The notes: a model not told the origin generated them from the sequence alone. A stretch of DNA of 64,000 nucleotides from Scolanthus callimorphus (GCA_033964015.1 CM066917.1:30021951-30085950); one strand, 5' to 3'; counted from the stretch's first letter, positions 48,301 to 60,522 are shown. Program-made: numbers and translations.

Positions 48301-48590
48301 CGTGTCCCAAGATCCCTGCTGGGCTGACCTCCGATCGACTCTGCGAGGCCTCTTCTGAAAATTGTTTATCAAAAGTCAACGGACAGTGTAAAAACGAACA
48401 GGCGTGCGAGGTAGTCGCTTCCAACATCTTCTTTGACGATAACAGCTGTGGAAATGTTTATAAATACCTGAAAGTATGGTACGAGTGTATACCTGACGAG
48501 GCCAACGCAGTTGATGTGCTTAAGGACGGTAAAAGACGAAGGCGAAAGAGAAAGAGAGCCGTCAAGGAAAAGAGATCCACGAAAGAATAA
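45316..48590 (+). CDS. Nematogalectin-like protein 2 (signal peptide, collagen, SUEL lectin)
   Basis: Exons 45316-45384 (signal peptide [12 protein letters not shown]...HTA), 46747-47175 and 48198-48590, all phase 0; intact, 296 aa. Residues 24-69 are a linker ending NLTLGFFLK. Residues 70-162 are exactly 31 Gly-X-Y triplets. The lectin domain from about 167 has nine Cys with [24 protein letters not shown] and [14 protein letters not shown], the two hallmark SUEL motifs in modified form. The protein ends in a basic tail with [10 protein letters not shown] that genes 1 and 3 lack. This is the closest paralogue of gene 1. AATAAA overlaps the stop codon (48586-48591) and another lies at 48939. 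Secretion and nematocyst location follow from the family, not from the sequence. Confidence 0.9.
46500..46725. repeat. Dispersed repeat, copy B, in intron 1 of lectin gene 2
   Basis: A diverged copy of 36963-37190: GTTATTGTTTG, CGATATAAGA, GACGAATTACG, AATTCAATCGAAAATATT, CCGATGAAAATG, TTGCTAGGCTGACAAAA. It ends about 20 bp before exon 2. Confidence 0.7.
47858..48036. mobile_element. Palindromic Penelope-type terminal repeat
   Basis: Two copies of the 9309-9400 sequence meet head to head: AACAACAACCAAAGGTTGAG through GACGTTTCGAGCGTTAG, then its inverse to GGTTGTTGTTGTT. Lies in intron 2 of lectin gene 2. Confidence 0.7.
47911..47950 (-). ncRNA. Hammerhead-ribozyme-like motif, second copy
   Basis: On the minus strand this has UUUGCU/AGCAAA stem I, CCGACGA core, AGGC-UAAC-GCUC stem II with one weakened pair, GAAA and C-G-UC. 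The core substitution (C for U4) is the same as at 9309-9348, so it is a property of the family and not a random decay. Confidence 0.45.
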
Positions 48591-49461
48591 AAGACTTTTT
48601 AATCAGTTCAATCCTAAATGTAACCGAACGTGTGACGTTCTCTCAAGTTGAGGGTGCTAATTTGAATTCCATCGATATCAGTTTGCTTACTAGATAAGCA
48701 TTTAACTAACTCTAGTGTGACGTCATGACACACGTGACCACTTGTCAATATGTATGTATATTGCTCTACCATCACTTCATTTGATATGAATATAAATCAG
48801 ATACTTAAAGTATTTAGCGAGTCCCAGATCATTAGGGAACTGATTTAGGTGTGTTTAAACTCATCGAGAGTTCCTCTCGTATAGTAGAATATTCTTGTAG
48901 AGTTTCTTTATTAACGCTCTGTAAAATACTTCGGGAAGAATAAAACAAAACTTGTGAATAGAAGTTCTCGCCATTGTATCACGAAAAATGATAAGTTTGT
49001 GCTGAAATAAATAATTATATTGAAAAGAATAATTATATTTAAAAAAATTTCTTTCAATCAAGTGTTCTAAAAAGCCTTTCGGATAGATTTTTGGGGAGGT
49101 TTATCATTGTTGTGTAAATTTCCGGCACATGGGCTGAAAGACTTTTCATACTGTCATATGCATGTAATCAGCAACTTTTAGCAAATAAAGACCATTTACA
49201 GGAAGGGTATAATACTAACGTACATCGGGTGAGGCAGTGTAAATAAGTGATTTTGAAAAAAAGGTGATTCATTCTGATTTTAGTGGACTGATTTTTATTG
49301 TTCCTCATTTTTAGCAATTGTCACTCACTTACTCGCTCCTTCGTTAGCACTACGCTAGTAGCATAATTTAATCTGATGTGATTCTACCGATGTCGATCCC
49401 TCGGGACGCCCGCGGGTCATCTGCGGGACCCAGCGCATCCTAAACCTCGTGCAGGGAGATT

Positions 49462-49650
49462 CATTTCACAATCCAGTTCCATCCGCTCGCATAGCACACG
49501 AAAATACTCCAAATTTGTACTTATCTTGTACCTGAAAGGTTATTTAACAAACCTAGGCGGCTATTTTGTTAATTTCTTGTGAATCTGACTGCATTTTAAG
49601 CTTCTAAAATAACCCTAAAATCGTGTAAAATCGTGACGGTGCCCCTTTAA
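49462..49650. mobile_element. MITE, right half of the 19593-20011 family
   Basis: Matches 19823-20011: TTTCACAATCCAGTTCCATC, TCTTGTACCTGAAAGGTTAT, AACAAACCTAGG and GTGACGGTGCCCCTTTAA. The left end is missing. Confidence 0.85.
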
Positions 49651-50629
49651 AACGATTTCAGTCGAGCGACCAGTAACGCTATATTGCCAGCAGAAAAATA
49701 TCAAACGCTGTATGATAATATTTGAAAAAGACGTTCGTCTAATAATCATCATTTCCCCAGCAAAACAGGACATTATTCTCCCGAAACTTGAAAACAATTT
49801 TCCAAGCAGAACATTGTTCGGGGCTGCGGAACAGTTCGTTTTGTGCCCCTGGATAGAGACAATTTGTCTTTTTTCAAGCCTTATTTAAAATAAATGCTCG
49901 TTTATCTTAAGAGCTCATTGAATCCAATTCTCTATATATGAGCAAATCAGGAAAACCAGAAATCCATATAATTTTTAGATGAGTTTGTTTCAATCTACTA
50001 GGTAGGTGAATCCATATAATATTACCCTGCTATTTCCACTTTCAAAGTCGCTAGCTCTCAAAGACCAGATATTAAAATTGATGGAGACAAATCATAGGTA
50101 GTAAGGGACAGGCCACTCAACTTCTGATGGGTAGGGGCGGCGTTTGTATAGTGCCTCGAGTGTTTCGGCCCATTGCCACCATATTTGTCATGGGCGTAGC
50201 CAGGGGGGGGGGGGGGGGGGGGGTCTTGGGTACATGTGACAGAAGGGAAAAACATAAGAAAATGGCCATGTCCTGCAGCATTTGTGATCCCTTTTAAAAC
50301 TGTCCAACACCTCCTTTTAAAATACTGCAATCCCACCCCAGCAAGCCGTATCTTACAAAATGCCTCCGCTTTTTAGCATGGTGCTCATTTTGCATATTTA
50401 TTTTCTAAGAACATAATCATGTGGTTTTATTTCTTCTTATATCCCATTTTCACAAGGTGAAATTTACAGGTGTTATTTGCAGATTACGCCACAACAATCG
50501 TTTAAAATCTACAATGAACCAGCCTTTTACCACCAGCCAATGAGCGAGCTCCCGCGGGCGCCTTGCGGAGCCCCATAGCTTGAGGAAGGAACAAAACAAA
50601 AGTGTATATGCATCGACCGATTCTGTCAT

Positions 50630-50960
50630 GGACTTCCGGTTTGTGCGTTTGTCCGGCGTCACACAGGCAACCCAAACGTCATCAAACGAGAAATGGTTCA
50701 TATCCATAGGAAGGGATTCAGACAACCAAACTTTGGTGAAAATATCTAAGTGGCAAGGGGGATGCAACTGCGGTCACGTGGTATGACGTTATCGATGACG
50801 TATATATCTTGGGAAGGGATGAACCTCAGACAAACTTTGGTGAAAATATCTAAGTGGTAAGGGGAGGTGCGATGGCGTAGTCACGTGGTATAACGTCATC
50901 GATGACGCCATCAAACGAGAAAGGTTTATATCTTTGGAAGGGATGAACCCCTGACAACCA
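50630..50960 (-). repeat. Inverted, dispersed units of the CRE/E-box satellite
   Basis: About three reverse-complement units: AACCAAACTTTGGTGAAAAT, ATCTAAGTGGCAAGGGGG, GGTCACGTGGTATGACGTTA and GATGACG. These correspond in order to the 5380-6245 array. Confidence 0.8.
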
Positions 50961-51596
50961 AACTTTTCATTAGTGATTTATTATGGTCGTTTACAATGGG
51001 TAACGCTTCTCGTCCCCCTCAAGGTGACTCCTCTCAGGGGATTTTCAAAAGTTCATGCCGGTACGCAATGTTGTGTTGAGTCGAAGCCATGCATTTTGGC
51101 TTTGGTTTGAGTTTAGTTCGGAATGAATTTTGAGGCCCAAAGGCCTTTGCTTATTTCTCGACACCGCATTGGAGTTATTCACTAAAATTCTGTTTGGCGA
51201 AAGTATATCTATTTTTTATACTGCCAGGAAACAGGGAAGGAAAATCTTTGCTGAAAAGTTGGAAATTAAGCAAAGGAATAGAGGATACAAAATTTCAGTT
51301 TAGTGAAACAAAACCCTCCATTCAAGCTATCAGAACTTTGTAATGGTCAGTATTCAGCTTGGCGTACTTCCTTGCAAAAACTTCTTTGGGCATCAGGCTT
51401 TCAAATACCAGGTACGATAAGAAGACTACAAGTACTCATGTCTAAATATAGCACCAATATTGCGCCCTGCAATAAATGTAAGCATCTGCGCCATCTAGAT
51501 TTAGTCGAAGTCATCGCGCGCATGCCAAGGGCTCCAATATAAATCTCCTCCGAGCAAATACGTGCAAATATTCGCAAAAATTCCTAAGTTGTCTAC

Positions 51597-54228
51597 AGAG
51601 TTTTGCCTTGATACCAACAATTGATAAGCCAACGAGAGTTCGCAATAACTCGGCTACGCTAATTGACAATATTTTTACCAATAAGATTGATGATTATTTT
51701 GCTAGTGGGAATGTTGTCTCTGACATTACGGACCACTTTTCTCAATTTCTTATACTTCAATCATTTGTTCAACCGATTCAGCCCCCAAAATTATCTGGCG
51801 TGATTATTCTAAATTCTCAGAGGAAACCTTCTTACAAGAATTATCGCAGTTTGACTGGGAGATGTTGTTTACAGGTGATGATATCAATAGGCATTTCTCT
51901 ACTTTCTATAATAAACTAAATAAATTAACAAATAAGCATGCCCCACTCTGTACATTATCCAAAAGAAAAACCAAGCAGCTGCGCAAGCCCTGGATCACGC
52001 AAGGTCTAAAAAAATCAATTAAGATAAAAAATGCGCTCTTTTTTCTGGGGACCAGGACAAATATAAATACTATAGAAATAAGATTACTGTTCTCACGAGA
52101 ATAAGTAAAAGGAATTATTATCATAATTTTTTTGAGCTTAATATAAATAATATGAAAAAGACCTGGGAAGGCATTAACAATTTAATAAATAGAAAAATTA
52201 AATGTAAAACAGTTATTAACAAAATGAAGCGCATAGATAACAATTCAATTTCTTCTGATCACTTTGAAATACCAAATATTTTAAATAAGCACTTCGCCAC
52301 AGTTGGGCATACTCTTGCAGCTAAAATACCTCCTCCCTCTTCACATTTTTCAAACTATATGCCACCAAGGCTTTCGAGCGCAGGCTCCTTTGTTTTTACA
52401 CCAGTGTTGCCTTGTGAAATCAAGGATGAAATCTGTTCCCTTCCTCTCAACAAAGCAGCGGGCTTATATTCTACCCCAGTGAGAATTCTTAAGTCTGCTT
52501 GTCATCTCCTTTCTTTGCCATTGGCAACAATGATAAATAAGTCTGTTCAAATGGGAATATATCCTGCTAAATTAAAACATGCAAAAATAATACCTGTGTA
52601 TAAAACAGATGATATTAGTGATCCCAATAATTATAGGCCCATATCTTTATTGTCTATCTTTAACAGAATCTTTGAAAAGATTATGTGTAATCGTCTCCGA
52701 GTCTTTCTTGATAAACATGAAATTTTGTATCATTCACAATATGGCTTTCGTAATAACCACTCTACTGAACACGCTCTCATTGATATTGTCTCCAAAATTC
52801 AAAGTAACATTGATAAGAAACTGTACTCTTGTGGCGTCTTCATAGATCTAAAGAAAGCCTTCGACACGGTTGACTATGCAATTTTACTGTCCAAACTTGA
52901 GCACTATGGCATAAGAGGAATTATCAATACCTGGTTCTTCTCTTACCTCACAAACAGATACCAGACCACTCAAGTAGGATGTGATATATCTAAAAAGGAG
53001 CTGTGTCGCTGTGGTGTACCACAAGAATCGGTCATTGGACCACTTCTCTTTCTTATTTATATAAATGATATATATATGACTTCTGACAAATTCTATTTTA
53101 TTTGTTTGCTGATGACACAAATCTGCTTTATGCAAATAGTAATTTAAAAATTCTTGAAGCAACCGTTAATATCGAACTTTCTAAAGTCAGTACCTGGCTA
53201 ATGGCAAACAAATTAACTTTAAATGTCCAAAAATCAAATTATGTTATTTTTCATCCCCACCAAAGACATGCTGGCTATAATGTTAAAATAAACATTTTTG
53301 ATAATAACGTGGGTCATAATGTAATATTAGAAAGAAAAAACTATGCCAAATACCTCGGAGTGCTTATAGACTCTAAACTGACTTGGCAAGACCACATTAC
53401 TTATATCTCTACTAAAGTTAGTAAAGCAGTTGGCATCATCTCTAGGCTAAGGCATTTTGTTCCCACTAATACCCTTCTTAATATTTATCGTTCTCTAATT
53501 CAACCCTATCTTTTATATGGCCTCACTGTGTGGGGACAAGCAGCACAAACTCATTTGGATAAACTTTTGGTCTTACAGAAAAGGGCAATGCGCTCGATTT
53601 TCTTTGCTCCTTTTAGGACACATGCTGTTCCATTCTTTCTTTCTTTAAACCTTCTTCCCTTAAATTTCTTGTACTTTAAATCAATATCTTTAATTATGCA
53701 CGATGTGGCTAATGATGCATTACCTGTAAATATTTCCAGTCTGTTTACAAATTCTTCAAAAACTCATAATTATAATACTAGATTTGCCTCATCTGGCAAC
53801 TTTCAAATAAAATATTCAAGAACAAATTATGTTTTAAAGTCGATACCTAGAATTGGTGCCAAGGTGTGGAACAGCATTCCTTTAAGCATTCGTTCGCTCC
53901 CAAAACAAAAATTTAAAAAAACGCTTCATCTTCAATTAATATCTATTCTTGCTGAGGAGAATAATTATATTGATATGCCAACACTGATAAACAATACGAA
54001 AAAATTTTGATGCTTGATTTTACGTAATTCCTACTTTCTCTTTTGAAATACTAAATCCTGTTGTTCAACTCTTTTTTCTCTTTTTATGTGTCTTCCATTT
54101 TTCTTTTTTCTCAAATAGTTATTATATATATATATTCCTGCCCGCCTAGATTAGCTTTGCTACCTGCGGGTTTGGTAATGTTAATTGTATTTTGTAAATA
54201 GAAATAAACTTGAACTTGAAACTTGAAC
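51597..54228 (+). mobile_element. 5'-truncated LINE (CR1/L2-like), RT domain with frameshifts
   Basis: Starts in the endonuclease C-terminus (KPTRVRNNSATLIDNIFTN). The RT frame 52152-53147 has YRPISLLS, QYGFRNNHSTEHAL, DLKKAFDTVD and GVPQESVIGPLLFLIYIND. The FADD catalytic box is at 53102-53125 in a shifted frame continuing to 54010 with GAKVWNSIPLSIRS. GVPQ-E-S carries Glu where Gly is usual. The tail after 54010 has AAATAAACTTGAACTTGAAA, an ACTTGA-type tail. At least three frame changes make it inactive; the one at FADD needs a single T. It lies between lectin genes 2 and 3. Confidence 0.93.
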
Positions 54229-54916
54229 TCGATTCTGATTTGCTTTCAAAGGCACATCTGTCTGTTGAAAACCAAAAACCTGGGACTTGCCGTGTTTTTA
54301 TAGAAATAGGAGGCCGTGTTTAATTTATCCCACTTTCTCCATTCACTGATTTCAGGAAATCAGAAAGAAAACGATAACAATAAAAAGCTGAATAGTTGTT
54401 TTATTGACTGGCAAAAAAGACAATAATCGGGGAAAGTTTTATAACCAAACTCGGTGTCTAAAACTTCATGTTGTTTTGCCTTTGAATGGGTGTTCCCACC
54501 TTAATTCCTTTTGACTTGTTCTCGTGACATTTTATGTACCGGCAGCTTAATCTGAGATTGTGATTAACATTTACTGACAACAAATGTTTTAATGGACTTA
54601 TAAGGATAAAATCAAAGCTTCACGAGGCTAGATTCCGCAGCGACAAGGGCGATTATCGCCTTTTTGAGTGCTATTTTCGGCGGAATCTACCGACTGAAGA
54701 TTTGAATATACTTGAATCGTATGATAACTCGTCCTCAATTTCGACCAAAAAAGAGATATCATACGATTCTAAATAATATACTCTCATTCCTTCGCTAAAT
54801 TAGTACATAAGGCACGAATATCCTTTTCAAAGGATGCTGCTTCATTACACAGTATAATCAAAAACTGTTTTAGAATGATACGGCGCGACTTATCACCTTT
54901 CTCGGGATATGGATAT

Positions 54917-55078
54917 GTGTTTCAAGGGGATCCAGGAATGTCAGAAAGGGGGGACCGGATAGTGAAAACATGGGACGAAAATTTGCAAATTTCCTCCAGC
55001 AAATACAGTAAATGTATGGGAAAATCTACAGAGAAAATGGGGGCCGCGGCCCCTCCCCCCTCCCCCTGAATCCGCGCC
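54917..55078. mobile_element. MITE, GGGGCGTAGCC family, copy 3
   Basis: Retains the core GATAGTGAAAACATGGGACG, AAATACAGTAAATGTATGGG and GGGGGCCGCGGCCCCTCCCC. Termini read GGGGATCCAGG and CCCTGAATCCGCGCC, a subfamily with altered ends. Confidence 0.8.
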
Positions 55079-55479
55079 AGTGTTTCGCCGGAGACGCGCG
55101 AGGTTAATTTTCTTTGCGAATCTCGTCAGCTTGAGAATTTTTCCATCGATTCTGAATCTGCAGGTAGACTTCAAAATATTGATCTTCATCCAACACTTAC
55201 TTAACAGCAGCAGGTGGCAGTCCAGTTTACCAGCCACTCGTTAGTTTTGTTTTCAACACATTTAACTTAAATACGAGTAAACAAAAACAACGAAAAATCC
55301 CAAGTTGTCCAGGCATGAAATTGCTAAATCTTCAGCGTTCTAATTTCTTTGTTGACTTTCTCCATCGCCAGAGCTATAAATGTCTCTGATCAAGTGTTCT
55401 ATTCAGTCGATCAAGTGTTCGAATTCGGAAAAAGTACAATGATATGATCACTGAGAAATCAGCCTCCAAGACGAGACCC

Positions 55480-55670
55480 GGGTCTGCGCGCATGCGCAGT
55501 TATGGTTCACTGACCTTGGAAATGACGTAATGTTGCAGATCATCTCAAGTCCATTACCTAACAACCTGGGCGCGCGCGCGAAAAAATTGCCCAACTCCGC
55601 TACGCTAAAACTGAAGACTTTTTGAATCCTTAACCCGGATTTTCCACTTCCCTTTGGTTTCAACAAGGTA
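55480..55670 (+). promoter_or_regulatory. CpG-rich promoter or 5' UTR exon candidate
   Basis: A local CpG-rich island with TGCGCGCATGCGCA (NRF-1-like), TGACGTAA (CRE-like) and GGGCGCGCGCGCG, followed by TTTCAACAAG|GTAAGTTTAT, a good splice donor at about 55667. It could be a non-coding first exon of lectin gene 3, whose ATG is 1.05 kb downstream, but no matching acceptor is obvious. Confidence 0.3.
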
Positions 55671-56713
55671 AGTTTATAGATATTTTAGTATGTTTATTTT
55701 GTCTCTGCTAGGGGATGCTCCCGGCTGTTTGTAGCTCAGGAGATCGGTGCTCGCGCTTATTGGAGCGATTAGGAACACCAAATAGAAACTTCAATTTGCC
55801 ACTGAAATATCTTCTCATTTGAAACAACGGCAGAAAATGTTGCGATGATCAGCTTAAAACATTACTAGCAAAATTGGGAGTTACTTTCAACATAAGGATC
55901 GCACCTTAAACACCCTATAACCCAAGTTTTGCAGTAACATTACAAGATTACTAGATTACTATTGCTGGGAGGAATCCGACATTGACATCTCTGACATCTA
56001 TCTTCAATCATATTCAATCCCATTCATTTAGTCTGGGTTTGTGGTTTTCTACTCAAAACACTTCATGATTGTCGATAAGATACTTCTGCATGTATAAAAG
56101 CGACCATGATACATCCCATTTCACCAAATAAATCACAAAATAAGTGCATTTTACGGTTCACATCCCCACACCCGGTTTTATAATTTGTTTGATTGGAGTT
56201 GCTTGTCAAAGCAAATGGAACGAAACGAAAAAAGGATGAAATAAGGATATAATTCTTGCAGGTTCTCTTAAAAATCTTCTTTGGTTTTCTGGACACACCA
56301 TAACAAAAGGCTTAATTCTCGCAACCGTCCATTGGTTGGCTCAGTTTGTTGAGCAACCACCTGGTTTGCTCAGTTGCTTGAGTGCCGATCTGAATCCGTG
56401 AGATAAAACCCCGGATGGGCAATCCCAAGGATTTACACCTAAAACCGCTGCATCGCGACCCAGGCATTCATGAAATTATTATTTTATTTTTGGCTTCACT
56501 GTTCCGCTAGTCAAACCATCGCAGCCAAATCAGGTTCTTGCCCTGTTTCGTCTAGTGACACTCAACTGGCTTTTCTCTGAAAGAAAACCAGACAACGCCG
56601 CAACGGAAGCCAGGCAACTGCACTAGCTGAAACACGACAAGAATCTGATTGGCTCCTAAGGCTTTATACTGGCGGGAAAGTAAAGCCAAAAACGATTCGA
56701 CGTTGCCGCTAAC

Positions 56714-58623
56714 ATGACTTTTCAACGTTATGTGCAGAGAATGAAACCTTCAAGGGGGCTCCTGTGGCTTGCCACTGGATTTTGTCTGGTAGTGCTAACG
56801 GTAAGTTATTGGGAATAAGGGATACACCTATCCCGCGTATCACGCGTTTCCCGTGGGTTTCATTCGCGCGGCCAAATCATCGAAACTCTCATGCTTTCGG
56901 TCTTTTCTCTGACCCTGAACCCCACGGAAACGCTTCTTACGCAGGCTGATATACCAGGTAAAATGTATTTTTATCATTATCTGACTAATGATTAAATAGA
57001 GGATATTACCTGGCCGCGTGGAGATACGAATTTTATCTTCGAGTGTTGAAAATTTGAGTGAGCGCATTCTGTTTATTATATATACATCAGCAAAATACAT
57101 TTATTTTACAAAAATGTGAAAACTAGAAAGCTATGTGTGTTATCTTTACTGCGAAGAGTGAGGTAAAATATATGTTACCGGCTGGGAGGTGTTGTGACCT
57201 TCTCTTGAGCCGGATGAGGTATGGGGAGGTATGAATCACACAACTACCTACAGACACGCACGCAGTACTCATGGTATTCCGCTGAACCAAACTATGCAAA
57301 GGTCATAGTATACAATTCAGATAGCACAGGGTACCCAAAAAACTACATCAAAACAAGGTCGATGCCATTTCTCATATTATGGGTCTCTGCTATTGCGCCT
57401 TCTGCGCGGTGAGCTCCGCTATAACCATCGCGCTTTTCACGCCACCTCCGAATAAGCTCACCGGCTCCTAGCTAGTCGGAGCAACAGGTGTTTGTATTCG
57501 AGTTTTAGCCGAATTTACTTGTTATCCACAGCACTGCACACATGCACGACAAAGTCGCCCAGTTCGCCGCTTAAAAAAGAGAACGCTGTACGGATGGGAC
57601 GGTTGGGGCCAAACTCAGGCGGCACCTCAATCTAGTCAAGTAACCGACGGGGAGATGCACGCTCTGTTGGACACAGAGACACCTCTTGGCTTTTATGTGA
57701 GCAATGGCGGCGGGGGCAGCATGGTGGGACCCCCTGGCCCTCCAGGCCCCCCTGGCCAGGTTGTTATGGCTGGAAGTGGTGGAAGTGGCGCCGGACAATT
57801 TATTGCAGGTCCTCCTGGTCCCCCAGGACCGCCCGGGCCTCCCGGATCTCCCGGTATACCCGGGGGCATATATGGCAGTGTAAGTTCATAACGGGTTTTC
57901 AAATCAATTAGAAAATAACACCTATTTTATATGGTGAATGTGCGCATTCTGATTGGTTAAAAGGCGTGTTTGTAAGAGACCTGAGAAACACGATTGTGTG
58001 TATGTTATTTTCTAAAAGCAATAAAAGTACTTTTCGCGTGCTCTCTGGTTTCTTACAAACACTCGGGGAATGTTGTTTAATCAGTTCTCCCAACATCCCC
58101 TCGCACAAATACGTCCTCTAAGTTGTCGACTATGCTGTAGTTCTCGACGATGAGAACGTGCCCTTGATGTTGGACGGGGACGACGATTCCTTTAATTGCG
58201 TTGAAATGCTGCTGAGCAGCCAACGCGCGAAAACACAATGATGATGACTCTCTATAACTTCATTGCACACCACAGGGCCCCCAAACAAGTGTTACGTGCC
58301 AAGGTGACAGGGACTGGATACAGTGCCCTCCATATCGCCTCATCAATGTACAAAACGCGTTCTGGGGTAGGGATGACGGTACGACTTGTACAAGGAGCGG
58401 CATCCAACATGGCTTGGACACGGACAAACACTGCCCACAAGATGAACAGAATACGCTCGCGAAGATTCTCGCTCAGTGCAAAGACGTGAACGCATGTGAA
58501 GTATCCGCCAGCCCTGTCTTCTTCGATAGGACAGATTGTACAGGGATCTACAAGTACCTTAGAATTAAGTACGACTGCCTGCCGGAAGAGTCCAGAATCA
58601 AGGCCCCGTATAATGGAAAATAA
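56714..58623 (+). CDS. Nematogalectin-related protein 3 (propeptide, short collagen, SUEL lectin)
   Basis: Exons 56714-56800, 57532-57879 and 58276-58623, all phase 0; intact, 260 aa. The signal peptide is in residues 1-29 (core [15 protein letters not shown]). Residues 30-46 are basic and end RRLKKR, a likely propeptide cleavage site as in many nematocyst proteins. A linker with TPLGFYV echoes the LGF(F/I)LK of genes 1 and 2. The collagen is short and interrupted: four triplets (95-106), a Gly/Ser-rich break of 15 residues, then seven triplets (122-142). The lectin (about 146-260) has eight Cys, [29 protein letters not shown] and [14 protein letters not shown]. This is more divergent than genes 1 and 2. 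AATAAA overlaps the stop codon. Confidence 0.9.
57908..58107. mobile_element. Foldback MITE, copy 2, in intron 2 of lectin gene 3
   Basis: Shares GAAAATAACACCTATTTTAT, GCGCATTCTGATTGGTTAA and GTGCTCTCTGGTTTCTTACA with 22207-22525 but lacks the central hairpin. Confidence 0.85.
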
Positions 58624-59866
58624 ATACCAGCGTACCTCACATTTTGTGAAACCAGAGATGCATTTTAAATTTGATTTGAACCAGCTCAAACTTGCTTTAC
58701 ACTGAGATAAACTATTTGGGAAAATGAACATAGAAAGATCTGCCAACTTCGCCACGCGGTGCGTCACGCCTTGTCACACATTATGCGTCACGCATATTGC
58801 ATGACCGGCATCGGGTACGGACGTATTCAGTGTCACGCAATGTTGAACAAAGTCTAGCGTGATGTCACGTATTCGACACTAGGCAATATCTCGGCTGAAA
58901 GCAATACACCGGCAACTTGAATCCAAATCTAAAATTCATGTCAATTCGTAACGAACACGACACACGAATGTCACGCCTTGTTCCCAAAGATCAAACTAGT
59001 GAATCTCCTTGATGAAAGCAATACCTTATCTTACAAGTCAGTTGTGAGAATATGACGTTACATCAATAGATCCCGACTGAGTTGATAAATGTTTCAATTC
59101 TCATCACTAGTGACCTGACAATGTATTGATATTATCAGGAGAAATTGCATATTGATCGGTAAATAGTTATTGGGACGCTAAGGTCTTCACTTGGCGGTAC
59201 TGAGCAATAAGATGGAGATCCAGCCATTATTTTTCAAATATCATCATTTACTGATACTAATTATTCTTTTTGGTTATATGGTTCATTTAGATACATAACC
59301 AAAAAACATTTGTTTATGTTGTAAAAATCTACATATACACGAACATGTCACCCTAGTGTAGAAACGCACGTTAAAGCATCTTGTTTAAAGTACAAAAGAA
59401 CATTTCCTGTTACGCTTTGTTCTTGCTTACATAGTGTATATAATATTATATTAGGTTTGTTGTATGTGAAAGTATTGATTAAATAAAATTACTAATGTAC
59501 ATGTTATATTGTAGCAAAGATTCATGAATACTCACATTTCGGCTTCTTGAATATTCTTTGAGGGACTCTGAAAACCTAAGAAAAAGACAAAATTATACGT
59601 CTACGGCGTATAATTTTTCTCGAAGGGGGAGGGGTAGGGAGTTGGCCGGATACTTTCCCCACCAGAGCCCGAAATTAATGCAGGTCAGGGCATTGTCCAA
59701 TCGAACTCGACAAATGTCTAACGAAAATTGTGATATGGTTTTAGAATGTTTCTTCTTAAATTTTCGGTGGCAAATGAGAATATGGCCTTTGTTCATTGGC
59801 TGATTTCATTGTACCCAAATCTCTCCGCCTCGACACCTCGCGGGGGAACTGTGGCGAGATCTCATA

Positions 59867-60088
59867 CAATCTCGTACCCAAAACCCGTCATCTTTTGGCC
59901 AGCAGCAAGATTCAGGGCTCTGGGGGAATCCGATTTGTGAGCATGCGTGGTAGGTAAAAAACGTAACGAACTTTCATACAACGTTCAAACCGGAAACCCA
60001 GAATCTGGGTTTTAAAAAAAAATCGATTCCCCCAGAGCCCTGAATCTTGCCGCTGGCCAAAAGATGAGGGGCTCTGGGTACGAGATTG
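59867..60088. repeat. 222-bp palindrome
   Basis: CAATCTCGTACCCAAAAC, CATCTTTTGGCCAGC and AGATTCAGGGCTCTGGGGGA are inverted around 59978 with a GAACTTTCATACAACG loop region. Confidence 0.85.
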
Positions 60089-60440
60089 GATCTGATACAG
60101 AACCGCAGAGAAACAACTTTCTGCGCATGCTCCATCGTTCAAATTCAGCCAATCACGAAGGCCTCAAAGGCACGCCACCAGAGCCTCAGAGCTCTCCGGC
60201 TCGTCGCCTCAAGGGGGGGTTCGAGAATAACAGGTTGATTTTGGGGCATCGGCGCAGAAAGTTCTTTTCTCCAGTGGCACTAATTCTCGCGCATGCGTCA
60301 ACGGCAAAAGTGTGTGAAAAAAACAGAAATGCTCAGAATTTTTAATGATTTTTTGATGCATTGCTTTATTTCTACAGTACTATGATCTTATTTAAGCAAT
60401 TTTCGTTTTCGAGTGGGAGAATTTTGTTCGCGCGGGAAAG

Positions 60441-60522
60441 CAGTATGTTTTGTGGTCCCCCGACCGCTGATGTTTCCCGAAGCGGAGCCGAGTCTTGGGT
60501 CTTGGGACCACAAAACATACTG
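60441..60522. repeat. 82-bp palindrome
   Basis: CAGTATGTTTTGTGGTCCC pairs with GGGACCACAAAACATACTG; GGGAAA / TTTCCC extends it on the outside. Confidence 0.85.

Larger units (their letters stand above)
48591..51596. other. Intergenic, repeat fragments only
   Basis: Holds the MITE copy at 49462-49650, a G-run MITE fragment (50187-50222, beginning GGGCGTAGCCAGG) and satellite units at 50630-50960. No exon supported. Confidence 0.45.

Noticed and set aside
58252..58767. 171-codon minus-strand ORF over the lectin gene 3 last exon
   Set aside because: The plus-strand frame encodes a SUEL domain with all expected Cys and correct splice phase.
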